From Empedobacter falsenii (GTDB taxonomy: Bacteria > Bacteroidota > Bacteroidia > Flavobacteriales > Weeksellaceae), in contig NZ_JAAGKM010000006.1 of assembly GCF_019308355.1 (NCBI RefSeq), positions 37,298 to 101,297 on the forward strand: DNA of 64,000 bases, read 5' to 3'. A program made the translations under genes and the position numbers. The notes below the pieces were generated by a model. The model saw only the letters and a list, made by a program, of their open reading frames with translations, had not been told where the DNA came from and made no database searches. Below, piece after piece: positions 8,399 to 16,767 of the stretch (the stretch's first letter is position 1; each line of letters begins with the position of its first letter).

Positions 8399-9490
8399 AT
8401 GAAACGTTTATTCATCATTGCTTCTTTCGCTTTAATGATTATCAGTTGTAAAAATGATAACATTGAAATTGATTCTACATCTGTACAAACTTTTAGTGAA
8501 ACGGTAGACAAAATTTCGAAGGCTTTGCCTGTTATGCAACAAGATAAATTTAAGGAAGCTTTACAGATTATTTTCGAGTACAACACAAGTCAATCAATGG
8601 ATAATGAAGCGCGTTGGGGAATTGTGCGTACGTTGTTAGATGGAAAAACGGTAGATGAGGTTTTTGATATTGCTGAAAAAGTCGCGTTACAAAATAAATT
8701 TACATGGAATAGAAATCAAGTTCCTTTGGTGAATGGAATTCCAAAATCAGGTGCAATTGAAACTGTAGAAACGCCTGCTGAACCGACTTCTAATGTACAA
8801 CGTTTCGATTTTAGTTTAAAACAAGATGATACAGGAATCTCAATTTCTCCTTTTTTCTACAATGCACAAGGAGAGGAAATTCAGTTGGATAAAGCTGTAA
8901 CGGCAACGATAGAAGTGTTTAATTCAGGTAGTATTGTGTACACATTTCGTTCTACAATTGATCCAAATTCTATGGATGATTTGTACAGAAAAAATACAAT
9001 TAATATTAAATATTCGTCATTAGATGCTTCTAAAATTAAGAGTGATCGATTAGATATTTTGGTTCGAATTCCGAATTCTGAACGATATTTAACGAATCGT
9101 AAAGCGATAAAAGTTCCGTTGAATTTAGTTGGTGCTGCTGAGGTTGTAGATTCTCTTTTGGTTGAAAGTACGCCTGCACATGTAAGTAAAGAAGCTGGAA
9201 TGGTAAAATCTCTTTCGAATCGTTTTATGACAAATTTATCAAAGAAAAATTATTCTGGTGCTTTTGCGTTGACAAGAAGTGGCGAATGGAATACTTTCCA
9301 AAAATTTTCTTCTGATGAATCAATTAAGAATTTAGAGCAAGCAACAATTAATGATGCAAAAGTTTTGGATGCGGATGAAAAAGTAGCTTTGGTAGAAGTG
9401 CAAGCGAACTTAAAAGATCAATCATCTAAGACGTATCAAGTGACTTTAGAAAAGATCAATAATAAATGGTTTGTGGTTAATTTTAAATAA
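8399..9490 (+). CDS. Lipoprotein with a DUF6694-like N-terminal region, 363 aa
   Basis: 363 residues. A type II signal peptide ends MIISC, so Cys17 is probably lipidated. Residues about 28-100 (a helix-rich stretch with SKALPVMQQDKFKEAL and LLDGKTVDEVFDIA) resemble the DUF6694 family of small lipoproteins. A proline-rich linker leads to a beta-rich middle region, and the last 100 residues (from about KSLSNRFMTNLSKKNYSGAF) look like a separate domain of the kind found in secreted DUF4878/NTF2-like proteins. Location is the periplasm or outer membrane. It is flanked by terminators, so it is transcribed alone. No enzyme motif is seen. Confidence 0.65.
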   Translation: MKRLFIIASFALMIISCKNDNIEIDSTSVQTFSETVDKISKALPVMQQDKFKEALQIIFEYNTSQSMDNEARWGIVRTLLDGKTVDEVFDIAEKVALQNKFTWNRNQVPLVNGIPKSGAIETVETPAEPTSNVQRFDFSLKQDDTGISISPFFYNAQGEEIQLDKAVTATIEVFNSGSIVYTFRSTIDPNSMDDLYRKNTINIKYSSLDASKIKSDRLDILVRIPNSERYLTNRKAIKVPLNLVGAAEVVDSLLVESTPAHVSKEAGMVKSLSNRFMTNLSKKNYSGAFALTRSGEWNTFQKFSSDESIKNLEQATINDAKVLDADEKVALVEVQANLKDQSSKTYQVTLEKINNKWFVVNFK

Positions 9491-9513
9491 TTCTCAAACT
9501 TATTAAACATAAA

Positions 9514-9540
9514 AAAAGCGTTCAGATTCTGAACGCTTTT
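9514..9540. terminator. Bidirectional terminator between convergent lipoprotein genes
   Basis: AAAAGCGTTCAG pairs with CTGAACGCTTTT around a three-base loop (ATT), with A and T runs on both sides. It lies between the convergent genes ending at 9490 and 9562. Confidence 0.85.
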
Positions 9541-9561
9541 CTTGTTTTATATTGAAATGAA

Positions 9562-10242
9562 TTATTGTCCGTTAGCTTCTTTAGCAGCGTCCGCTTTCAT
9601 TTTTTCGTTAGCTGTAATAGTAACTTCTACACGTCTATTTTTAGCACGACCTTCAGCAGTACTATTATCTGCAATTGGATCTTCTATACCTTTTCCAGTA
9701 GATGTTAGACGAGAAGATGCAATTCCTTTCGAAATTAAATAATCTTTTACAGATTGTGCTCTTTGTTCAGAAAGTGGTTTATTATAAGATTGAGAACCTA
9801 CATTATCTGTATACCCAATAACTAAAAGATCTGTATCAGGATATTCTTTAAAAACTTCAATTAATTTATCTAAGTTTGCTTTTGCAGTACTTGTTAATGA
9901 AGATTTATTGTAATCAAAAGTAACTTTAGAGTTTTCATCTAAAATTAAATTAATTCCTTCTTCAGTTCTTACAACTTCTGCACCTGGTAAAACTTGCTCA
10001 ATTTTTTGCGCTTGTTTATCCATGTTGTTACCAATAACACCACCAGCAGCTCCACCAACAGCAGCACCAATTAACGCACCTCCAGCACCTTTACCAATAA
10101 GCCCTCCTAAAACTCCACCGGCAACAACTCCAATTCCTGCACCTTTTTGTGTGTTATTAGCATTTTGTACAGCTGTACATGAAGAAAACATAAAAGATCC
10201 TCCTAAAACTATAGCTGCTACTTTAGTATTTATTTTTTTCAT
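9562..10242 (-). CDS. OmpA family lipoprotein with glycine-zipper region
   Basis: 226 residues. The lipobox FSSC puts the lipidated cysteine at 22. Residues about 33-72 are a glycine zipper (repeated GxxxG, for example GGLIGKGAGGALIGA), and residues about 100-210 form an OmpA C-terminal domain. FDYNKSSL, GYTDNVGSQSYN, LSEQRAQSVKDYL and AKNRRVEVTI are the peptidoglycan-binding motifs. It should tether the outer membrane to the cell wall. It follows another lipoprotein gene after 26 bases and the two are likely co-transcribed. The short tail rich in A, K and E is of unknown use. Confidence 0.9.
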   Translation of the reverse strand: MKKINTKVAAIVLGGSFMFSSCTAVQNANNTQKGAGIGVVAGGVLGGLIGKGAGGALIGAAVGGAAGGVIGNNMDKQAQKIEQVLPGAEVVRTEEGINLILDENSKVTFDYNKSSLTSTAKANLDKLIEVFKEYPDTDLLVIGYTDNVGSQSYNKPLSEQRAQSVKDYLISKGIASSRLTSTGKGIEDPIADNSTAEGRAKNRRVEVTITANEKMKADAAKEANGQ

Positions 10243-10268
10243 AATTTCTAAGTTTTTTAAATTGTTGA

Positions 10269-10784
10269 TTAACGTACGAAGTTATAAATCACTTGAGCAA
10301 TTTTTCCGTTTGCATTGATATCTTGTACCAATTTCATCGAATTTGCATCAACATAATCTACACGCATTTTATATCCTGCTGTATTTTGTTTCGCTTTGAT
10401 TCCTGTAACATCTTTGAAGATGAAATAAGTTGTAGAACCATCTTGTTGTAAATCCCAAATAATGTTAGCCGTTCCTGAAGGACAATCTCCACCTGCATTA
10501 TTGAAAGTGTAAGTTCCTTTTTTGTTGTTTTGAACCAAGTTCCAAGTAGAACCTTCATAACATTCTGGATTTGCTGTGTCAAAAACTTTCGCAACTGCAT
10601 CAGTAATTTTTACATTACCTTGTACCTCGTTTGTTGTTAAACCTTGGTAGTCTACATTTGTCAAAGTCCATGCACCTCTTACTTCTTTACCTGTTTGTAT
10701 TTCTTGTTTTGCAACGGTTGTAGATGCACAAGAAGTTAAAAATGCTGAAGCGCATATCCCAAATAATAAAATACTTTTTTTCAT
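10269..10784 (-). CDS. Lipocalin-like lipoprotein, 171 aa
   Basis: 171 residues with a lipobox LTSC (Cys19). The mature part begins after a short linker with GAWTLTNVDYQG, the first strand of a lipocalin-like barrel. It continues with alternating strands including ECYEGSTWNLVQNNKKGTYTF and a paired cysteine later (GGDCPSG), so a disulfide is possible. Proteins of this type are common in Bacteroidota next to OmpA-family lipoproteins, as here (26-base gap). The ligand, if any, is unknown. The 126 bases upstream hold no recognised promoter element. Confidence 0.7.
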   Translation of the reverse strand: MKKSILLFGICASAFLTSCASTTVAKQEIQTGKEVRGAWTLTNVDYQGLTTNEVQGNVKITDAVAKVFDTANPECYEGSTWNLVQNNKKGTYTFNNAGGDCPSGTANIIWDLQQDGSTTYFIFKDVTGIKAKQNTAGYKMRVDYVDANSMKLVQDINANGKIAQVIYNFVR

Positions 10785-10910
10785 AGCTATTTATTTTATC
10801 TATTATTAATCTTAAAAAACGGCTTTTATAAATTAGATTTAATAAAGTTTTAGAAAAAAAACGATTCCTAATACGTCTGATTAGATAATCATTCTTTAAA
10901 AACGCTTATT

Positions 10911-11804
10911 TTAATTTTCAGCTTTAATAATATAGATTAAAGACGAATATTGACCTGTTTTTTTAGCTTGAGTATTAGACTTCAAACCAATTCTAAGCGC
11001 ATTGATAAAACCTAACTTATTACCTTTATATTTTTCAGATAGTAGACTCACATAAAATGAATCTAATTTCATCGGGTGGATAGATTCAATTTTCATGCCA
11101 AAGTTGCTAAATAACTTTCGCATGCTGGTTTCTGTGAAATGCCATAAATGACGAGGTACATCATAAGCTGCCCAATGTTCACCATAATATTTAGCATCAT
11201 ACGATTGGTGGTTTGGAACAGCTATTACTAAGATACCACTTTTTGTTAAATGTTTCTTTAGTTCTGTAATTATTTCTTTAAGATTAGGAATGTGTTCTAA
11301 AACATGCCACAAGGTAATCACATCATACTTTTCTGTATTCTGTTCTAATTCTGTAGAAGTAACTTTTTCGATTCCTACTTTTGATTGAGCAATTCGTCTT
11401 GCCGAATCATTTGGCTCCATTCCCAAAACATCGTAACCATTTTTTTGTAGATGCTCTAAAAAATCTCCAACGCCGCAACCATAATCTAGAATCTTTTTAC
11501 CATTGCCAATTTTATTAATCAATTCTAATTTATTATTTAGATTGATTGATTTTGCCATTTGATAAAAACGTTCGAAAATAGATTTCTTTCCATCGGTATG
11601 GGAAATGTAATTTTTACTTTCGTAATACTTTCCCAAATTTTCGATAGGTTGGGGGAGAGTATACAAAACTTCAGTTTCTGAATCTTCGTAAATTTCGAAC
11701 TTTTCTTTTGTTAAAAAATAATCTTTTAAATCTAATTTCTTAATACCAGAAAATCCTTCTTTTGAAGGATTTTCTTGAGATGTTTCACGTGGAACATTTT
11801 CCAT
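10911..11804 (-). CDS. Class I SAM-dependent methyltransferase
   Basis: 297 residues. A Methyltransf_23-like domain lies in the middle: ILDYGCGVGDFL (about 110-121) is SAM motif I, GMEPNDSARRIA is the acidic loop, and ITLWHVLEHI with VAVPNHQSYD are later motifs. An N-terminal extension of about 60 residues precedes it. Similar proteins in Bacteroidota methylate small molecules or sugars, but the substrate is not evident. The gene begins one base after mnmG ends. Its codons 2-8 contain a parS-like palindrome (11781-11796), so its N-terminal sequence ENVPRETS may be dictated by that site. Confidence 0.8.
   Translation of the reverse strand: MENVPRETSQENPSKEGFSGIKKLDLKDYFLTKEKFEIYEDSETEVLYTLPQPIENLGKYYESKNYISHTDGKKSIFERFYQMAKSINLNNKLELINKIGNGKKILDYGCGVGDFLEHLQKNGYDVLGMEPNDSARRIAQSKVGIEKVTSTELEQNTEKYDVITLWHVLEHIPNLKEIITELKKHLTKSGILVIAVPNHQSYDAKYYGEHWAAYDVPRHLWHFTETSMRKLFSNFGMKIESIHPMKLDSFYVSLLSEKYKGNKLGFINALRIGLKSNTQAKKTGQYSSLIYIIKAEN
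11781..11796. promoter_or_regulatory. parS-like ParB binding site inside the methyltransferase gene
   Basis: TGTTTCACGTGGAACA. It matches the bacterial parS consensus (TGTTNCACGTGNAACA) at all defined positions and differs from a perfect palindrome at one pair. It lies in the first codons of the methyltransferase gene. Confidence 0.8.
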
Positions 11805-11805
11805 A

Positions 11806-13677
11806 TTATCTTCCCATGTAAATTAATAATACACTAATATCTGCTGGTGATACACCACTAATTCTTGATGCTTGTGCTACCGTTGCAGGTTTTATTTTTG
11901 TTAATTTTTGACGAGCTTCTATCGACATCGAACCAAAGACATGATAATCGATGTCAGCCGGAATTTTTAGATTTTCCAAACGATGCAATTTATCTGCATT
12001 CTGTTGTTCTTTCTTAATATAACCTTTGTATTTGATCTGAATTTCTGTTTGTTCTAATTCTTCTTGATCGTATTCATTTGTTTCAATAAATTCTTTTACA
12101 CGATCTAATTTCGTAAAATCAGAAAGTTTTAACTCAGGACGAGAAATAACCGAAATCATTTTGTTTGGTTGTTTCAAAGGTGTTCCTTCGCGCTCTTCAA
12201 TTACATCATTTATTTCTTGTGGCTTGATGGAATTTTCTTCGAAATAATTAACAAGTTTTTCAGCTTTGTCAAATTTTTCTTCCATTCTTCTCAAACGATC
12301 TTCTGAAGCTAAACCAAGTTCAAAACTTTTTCTTGTCAAACGTTCATCCGCATTATCTTGTCTCAATAAGATACGATATTCTGCACGAGACGTAAACATA
12401 CGATAAGGTTCTTCTGTACCTTTTGTAATCAAATCGTCGATTAAAACTCCTATATAAGCTTCGTTACGATTTAAGATAAATGGATCTTTTCCTTGAATTT
12501 TTAACACAGCATTTATACCCGCCATTAAACCTTGAGAAGCAGCTTCTTCATAACCTGTTGTTCCGTTAATTTGACCAGCGCAATATAAGTTATCAATTAA
12601 CTTAGTTTCTAGCGTATGTTTTAACTGTGTTGGTGGAAAATAATCGTATTCGATGGCGTAACCTGGACGTAAAATTTTTGCATTTTCAAAACCAGGAACA
12701 GAACGTAAAGCTCTTGCTTGAATATCATCTGGCAAAGATGTTGAGAATCCATTTATGTAGAATTCCATCGTGTGCCAACCTTCCGGTTCAGCAAAAATCT
12801 GATGACGATCTTTGTCTGCAAAACGATTAATTTTATCTTCGATAGATGGACAATATCTTGGTCCTGTCGATTTAATTGTTCCGTTAAACATTGGAGAACG
12901 ATCAAAGCCTTCACGCAATAAATCATGAACTTCTTGATTGGTATAAGTAATCCAACAAGAACGTTGTTTCGTTAATTTTTGTGTATTTGTATATGAGAAT
13001 TTTGAAGGATTTTTATCACCTGGTTGCTCAACCATTTTCGTATAATCGATAGAACGACCATCTACACGTGGAGGAGTTCCTGTTTTCATTCGTCCAGCTT
13101 CGAAACCTAAATCAACTAATTGTTCCGTAATTCCGAAAGCAGCAGATTCTCCCATGCGTCCACCTCCAAATTGTTTTTCTCCAATATGAATTAAACCATT
13201 CAAAAAAGTACCATTTGTAAGTACAACAGACTTAGAACGAATTTTCATTCCCATGGCTGTAATTACTCCGCAAACTTTACCATTTTCGATGATTAAATTT
13301 TTTACCATATCTTGAAAGAAGTCAACATTCTCTGTTCTCTCTAAAGATAAACGCCATTCTTCTGCAAAACGCATACGGTCTGATTGCGCACGTGGCGACC
13401 ACATCGCTGGACCTTTTGATTGATTCAACATTTTGAATTGAATCGCAGTTTTGTCGGTAATAATACCTGAGTATCCGCCTAAAGCGTCAATCTCGCGAAC
13501 AATTTGCCCTTTCGCAATTCCACCCATAGCAGGATTACAAGACATTTGTCCGATTGTTTGTAAGTTCATTGTAACAAGAAGCGTTTTTGCTCCTAAATTG
13601 GCTGCTGCCGCTGTTGCTTCTGCACCTGCGTGACCACCACCAACTACAATTACATCATATTCTGATTGAAATATCAT
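11806..13677 (-). CDS. mnmG: tRNA uridine-5-carboxymethylaminomethyl modification enzyme MnmG (GidA)
   Basis: 623 residues, the usual length. The N-terminal FAD site VVGGGHAGAEA (about 11-21), the SCNPAMGGIAKG motif (about 46-57), GTFLNGLIHIG, GRMGESAA, and the C-terminal helical domain with QASRISGVSPADI are diagnostic. With MnmE it installs the cmnm5 group on U34 of several tRNAs using FAD and methylene-THF. It lies between ybeY and the methyltransferase gene, with parS-like sites on either side. In many bacteria gidA is near the origin, which fits. Confidence 0.97.
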   Translation of the reverse strand: MIFQSEYDVIVVGGGHAGAEATAAAANLGAKTLLVTMNLQTIGQMSCNPAMGGIAKGQIVREIDALGGYSGIITDKTAIQFKMLNQSKGPAMWSPRAQSDRMRFAEEWRLSLERTENVDFFQDMVKNLIIENGKVCGVITAMGMKIRSKSVVLTNGTFLNGLIHIGEKQFGGGRMGESAAFGITEQLVDLGFEAGRMKTGTPPRVDGRSIDYTKMVEQPGDKNPSKFSYTNTQKLTKQRSCWITYTNQEVHDLLREGFDRSPMFNGTIKSTGPRYCPSIEDKINRFADKDRHQIFAEPEGWHTMEFYINGFSTSLPDDIQARALRSVPGFENAKILRPGYAIEYDYFPPTQLKHTLETKLIDNLYCAGQINGTTGYEEAASQGLMAGINAVLKIQGKDPFILNRNEAYIGVLIDDLITKGTEEPYRMFTSRAEYRILLRQDNADERLTRKSFELGLASEDRLRRMEEKFDKAEKLVNYFEENSIKPQEINDVIEEREGTPLKQPNKMISVISRPELKLSDFTKLDRVKEFIETNEYDQEELEQTEIQIKYKGYIKKEQQNADKLHRLENLKIPADIDYHVFGSMSIEARQKLTKIKPATVAQASRISGVSPADISVLLIYMGR

Positions 13678-13715
13678 TTGATTTGTAAACTTATTTTTCT
13701 TGTTAAAATAATAAA

Positions 13716-13731
13716 TGTTCCACGTGGAACA
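13716..13731. promoter_or_regulatory. parS-like ParB binding site upstream of mnmG
   Basis: TGTTCCACGTGGAACA is a perfect 16-base palindrome identical to a well-known parS variant. It directly abuts the ybeY stop codon and lies 39 bases before the mnmG start. Confidence 0.88.
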
Positions 13732-14157
13732 TTATTGATTTAGATAGCTACTAAACGTTTCTAAATATTGATTTTCTTTAGCAGTCATTAATTCTTTGTC
13801 ATCTGGTTCTTTGTCCATATAACCAGCAAAATGTAATATCCCATGGATAACAACGCGAGCTAATTCGTTTTCAAAAGAAACATTATTTTGCTCAGCATTA
13901 TCTTTGATTCGTTCGACGCTAATAAAAATATCACCCATCAATTTATCTTCAATAGAATTATCGAAACCAATAACATCTGTGTAATAATCGTGTTCTAAAT
14001 ATTGTCGATTAATTTGAAGTAAGTATTCATCATCACAGAAAATATAGTTTAAATCTTCTATTGTTTTCCTTTCATTCTTCATACTCTCTACGATCCAATC
14101 TATCCAAGTTTGAGCATCTTTTAGCTCAAAATCTGTTTCGTAAAATAATTCTATCAT
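13732..14157 (-). CDS. ybeY: Endoribonuclease YbeY (rRNA maturation)
   Basis: 141 residues, normal for the family. VIHGILHFAGYMDKE carries the first two zinc histidines of the HGxLHxxGYxH motif. The third histidine position is not histidine here but lies in GYMDK; Bacteroidota YbeY proteins commonly have GYKDK, so this appears to be a lineage form and not damage. YbeY takes part in 16S rRNA 3' end processing and ribosome quality control. The gene is in a leftward row with the patatin gene upstream (4-base gap) and mnmG downstream. Confidence 0.9.
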   Translation of the reverse strand: MIELFYETDFELKDAQTWIDWIVESMKNERKTIEDLNYIFCDDEYLLQINRQYLEHDYYTDVIGFDNSIEDKLMGDIFISVERIKDNAEQNNVSFENELARVVIHGILHFAGYMDKEPDDKELMTAKENQYLETFSSYLNQ

Positions 14158-14161
14158 TGTT

Positions 14162-16366
14162 CTAAAACCAGTAACCTAAACTTAAATTAAATAATCCTTT
14201 TTTTGTGTAAGGCGAATAACTCCAAATAAAATTTAAAGGACCTAATGGACTATCGTAGCCATAGGTAATGCCGTACCCAAGATATTTGTAATCTGTTAAA
14301 CTCAATTGCTCAAATCTATCTGTGATATTTGCTATATTCATAAATAGACTTGTGTAATGATTTTTCAAAATTCTAGCTTGAATATGGGATCCAAACATTA
14401 ATTGATTATCACCAATCGCAGAACCAAAAGGAAGCCCATAAAACTTAGTGTAATTGAAAAAATCTTGTTCAACATAACCTCCGATATAAAACTTCTGAGG
14501 CATTGTTACATTATCGTTGAAAAAGGTTCCAAAGTTAGCAGTAAATCTGTAACTTAGGAAATTATTTAACGGAAAATTTGCCTCTAAACTTGATTCTAAC
14601 AAATAGTTATTTTCAAACCCAGTTACATTAGAATCAAATAAATACTTGAAACTTCCATCAAATTTTAAACCACTACGCGCAAAATTTGCATTATTTCGAT
14701 TATCTGCTTTGATATATCCATACGCTTTCCAATAATAACCTTCGGATTTTGCTGGAAATTCCTCATTAGAAGCAATAAAATTATTCGTGAAAACTTTTGT
14801 GTATTGATGCTCTAATCCAACGCCAATAGCAAATTTTTCTTTGATAGTCGATTGAATGTAGATTTGATTGATGTATTCTCTAAAGTTATAATTTACTTTT
14901 TTGTAGATATTATCCTGGCCAAAGAAGTTTCTTAGATCAATTTCTTTATCAAAATAATGTGAAAAAGAGTTGAAGCCGATACTTGGAAGATATCCATTAT
15001 CAATGAAAAAATTGATGTTATATCGCGCATAATCACCAACCACAACATCAGCAGAAAGCACCGAGTTTTTGACAAATAAATTCTTTGAAGTGAAGTTTAA
15101 AAGTAATCCTGTTTTAAATAAATCATCGTAATGTAATCCAAATCGGATAGATTGTTTGGTCTTATTTTCTTGAACTTTTAACGTTAATAAATTTTCTTCA
15201 TCGTTAATTTCTGAGATTTTATACGTGATATTATTGAAGTTTCCAGAAGCATATAGTTTCGAAATTCCAGCTTTTAAATCATCATATTTTATAATTTCAG
15301 GAGTACGAATTCTTAGCTTACCTTCGATATAATTTGTGTTGAAATTTTTCAATCCTTCAACTTCGATTTCTTTGACCAAAACATAATCATCAAGTTTGAT
15401 TTCGTTTCGAGTTTTGTTCGAAGCATGCTGTTTTTTTGCAATTTCTTTGAGTTGATCATACACTTTTTCTGAAGCAATAAGTCCGCGATTATAAATAGAA
15501 TCTACTTCGTCAAAACTCGTGACAGCATATTCTTTTAACTCTGGTTTAATCAATAAATCGACTAATTTCTTTTGTTCATTTGTTTTTTTAACGATGCTCA
15601 TCGTCATAATTTGACTCAAAATATCAATCGCTGAATTGAGGTCTTCACCCTTTTGCAAACCATCTCCAAGCTCAACTCCGATAATGATATCGGCACCCAT
15701 TTCTTTTACTTCTTTGACAGGGAAATTATTGACAACGCCGCCATCAACATAAATTTTTCCGTCAATTGTAACAGGATCCAACATGGTAGGATAAGCGCCA
15801 GAAGCTAAAATTACGCGAGGTAAAAATCCTGAACGAAACACTTTTTCTTCACCAGTTTCGAGATTTGTTCCAATGCAAACAAATGGTGTGGGAAGTTGAT
15901 TGAAATCGTCGATATTGTGAACTGGGCGTAGTAGATATGTTAATAAATCTAATGGACCTTGCCCTTTAGAAAAAGCATTTGGAATGGTTAGTTTGAACTT
16001 ATCAAAAGGTAATTCTAAGATATACTTTTCTTTGTATGCTTTTTCAAAAAAAGGAATTTCTGCACGTTCTTTATTTTGTGAAATCAAAGAAGAAATATCC
16101 AGTTGATACATGATTTTTTGAAGTTCATCGGGAGTATAACCAGCCGCATATAACCCGCCGATAATCGCTCCCATACTTGTTCCTCCAACATAGTCAATCT
16201 TAATTCCAGCTTCTTCTATTTTCTTTAAAGCACCAACATGTGCATAACCTTTTGCGCCACCACCACTCAATACAACACCAACTTTTAATCGTGTGGAATC
16301 ATTCTTCGTTTCTTGTGCAAAAGAAATCGATGAAAAGAGTATTACGAAAGTGAAAAATCTACGCAT
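14162..16366 (-). CDS. Patatin-like phospholipase with C-terminal BamA/TamA-like barrel
   Basis: 734 residues from MRRFFTFVILF, which gives a clean signal peptide ending SFAQ. A TTG 33 bases upstream would spoil it. The patatin domain has GGGAKG (35-40) for the oxyanion hole, GTSMG (62-66) with nucleophile Ser64, and DGGVVNNFP with the dyad aspartate. It is followed by a POTRA-like segment (IRTPEIIKYDDLKAGISKL) and a long beta-rich region typical of an outer membrane barrel, ending SLGYWF with a C-terminal aromatic. This resembles the PlpD type V autotransporter class, a lipase secreted or displayed at the surface. Function in the cell is not established. Confidence 0.87.
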   Translation of the reverse strand: MRRFFTFVILFSSISFAQETKNDSTRLKVGVVLSGGGAKGYAHVGALKKIEEAGIKIDYVGGTSMGAIIGGLYAAGYTPDELQKIMYQLDISSLISQNKERAEIPFFEKAYKEKYILELPFDKFKLTIPNAFSKGQGPLDLLTYLLRPVHNIDDFNQLPTPFVCIGTNLETGEEKVFRSGFLPRVILASGAYPTMLDPVTIDGKIYVDGGVVNNFPVKEVKEMGADIIIGVELGDGLQKGEDLNSAIDILSQIMTMSIVKKTNEQKKLVDLLIKPELKEYAVTSFDEVDSIYNRGLIASEKVYDQLKEIAKKQHASNKTRNEIKLDDYVLVKEIEVEGLKNFNTNYIEGKLRIRTPEIIKYDDLKAGISKLYASGNFNNITYKISEINDEENLLTLKVQENKTKQSIRFGLHYDDLFKTGLLLNFTSKNLFVKNSVLSADVVVGDYARYNINFFIDNGYLPSIGFNSFSHYFDKEIDLRNFFGQDNIYKKVNYNFREYINQIYIQSTIKEKFAIGVGLEHQYTKVFTNNFIASNEEFPAKSEGYYWKAYGYIKADNRNNANFARSGLKFDGSFKYLFDSNVTGFENNYLLESSLEANFPLNNFLSYRFTANFGTFFNDNVTMPQKFYIGGYVEQDFFNYTKFYGLPFGSAIGDNQLMFGSHIQARILKNHYTSLFMNIANITDRFEQLSLTDYKYLGYGITYGYDSPLGPLNFIWSYSPYTKKGLFNLSLGYWF

Positions 16367-16432
16367 GAATTGATCTAAATTGAGGAATAAAGATAGCAAT
16401 TTTGAATCTAAGTTGTAGAATTGATACTTTAA

Positions 16433-16711
16433 CTATTCAACATTATTTTCATAACAACTTAAATGATATGAAAATTTCGAAAAGTCGGGAAAAAAAGCTT
16501 TATTTACTTTTAGAAAAGGCTTTAATTTTTCTATTTGTGAAGCAGAAAGTGGATATGAATCATAAATTTCTGTTGGATAATCGTCGTCATATAAGATGAA
16601 ATTATCTAAATGGTTTAAGATTTGTTCAGTAGATATCTCTAATTCAAATTCATTGTTTAATGAATCATCAGAATTATTATACTCTTCAATTAATCTAATT
16701 ATTTTATCCAT
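16433..16711 (-). CDS. Hypothetical acidic protein, 92 aa
   Basis: No family recognised with confidence. The 92 residues are strongly acidic, with a run FILYDDDYPTEIYDSYPLS in the middle (about residues 37-55) and an amphipathic helix SQIEKLKPFLKV after it. No signal peptide or membrane segment is present, so a small cytoplasmic protein is expected. Similar small acidic proteins occur as immunity proteins, but no toxin gene is nearby. It lies between the patatin gene and the terminator after murF-alr, on the same strand as both, with 66 bases to the patatin start. Confidence 0.6.
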   Translation of the reverse strand: MDKIIRLIEEYNNSDDSLNNEFELEISTEQILNHLDNFILYDDDYPTEIYDSYPLSASQIEKLKPFLKVNKAFFPDFSKFSYHLSCYENNVE

Positions 16712-16730
16712 TTATTTTTTTGAAAAATAC

Positions 16731-16760
16731 AAAAAAAGAGCTACTTTTCAGTAACTCTTT
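16731..16760 (-). terminator. Terminator after the murF-alr fusion gene
   Basis: On the minus strand, AAAGAGTTACT pairs with AGTAGCTCTTT (one G-T wobble) around a GAAA tetraloop, followed by a T run. It begins eight bases after the fusion gene's stop. Confidence 0.75.
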
Positions 16761-16767
16761 CTGTATA

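Noticed and set aside
10022..10318. Proline-rich ORF on the plus strand
   Set aside because: It is the complement of the glycine-zipper region of the OmpA-family lipoprotein gene and has no independent support.
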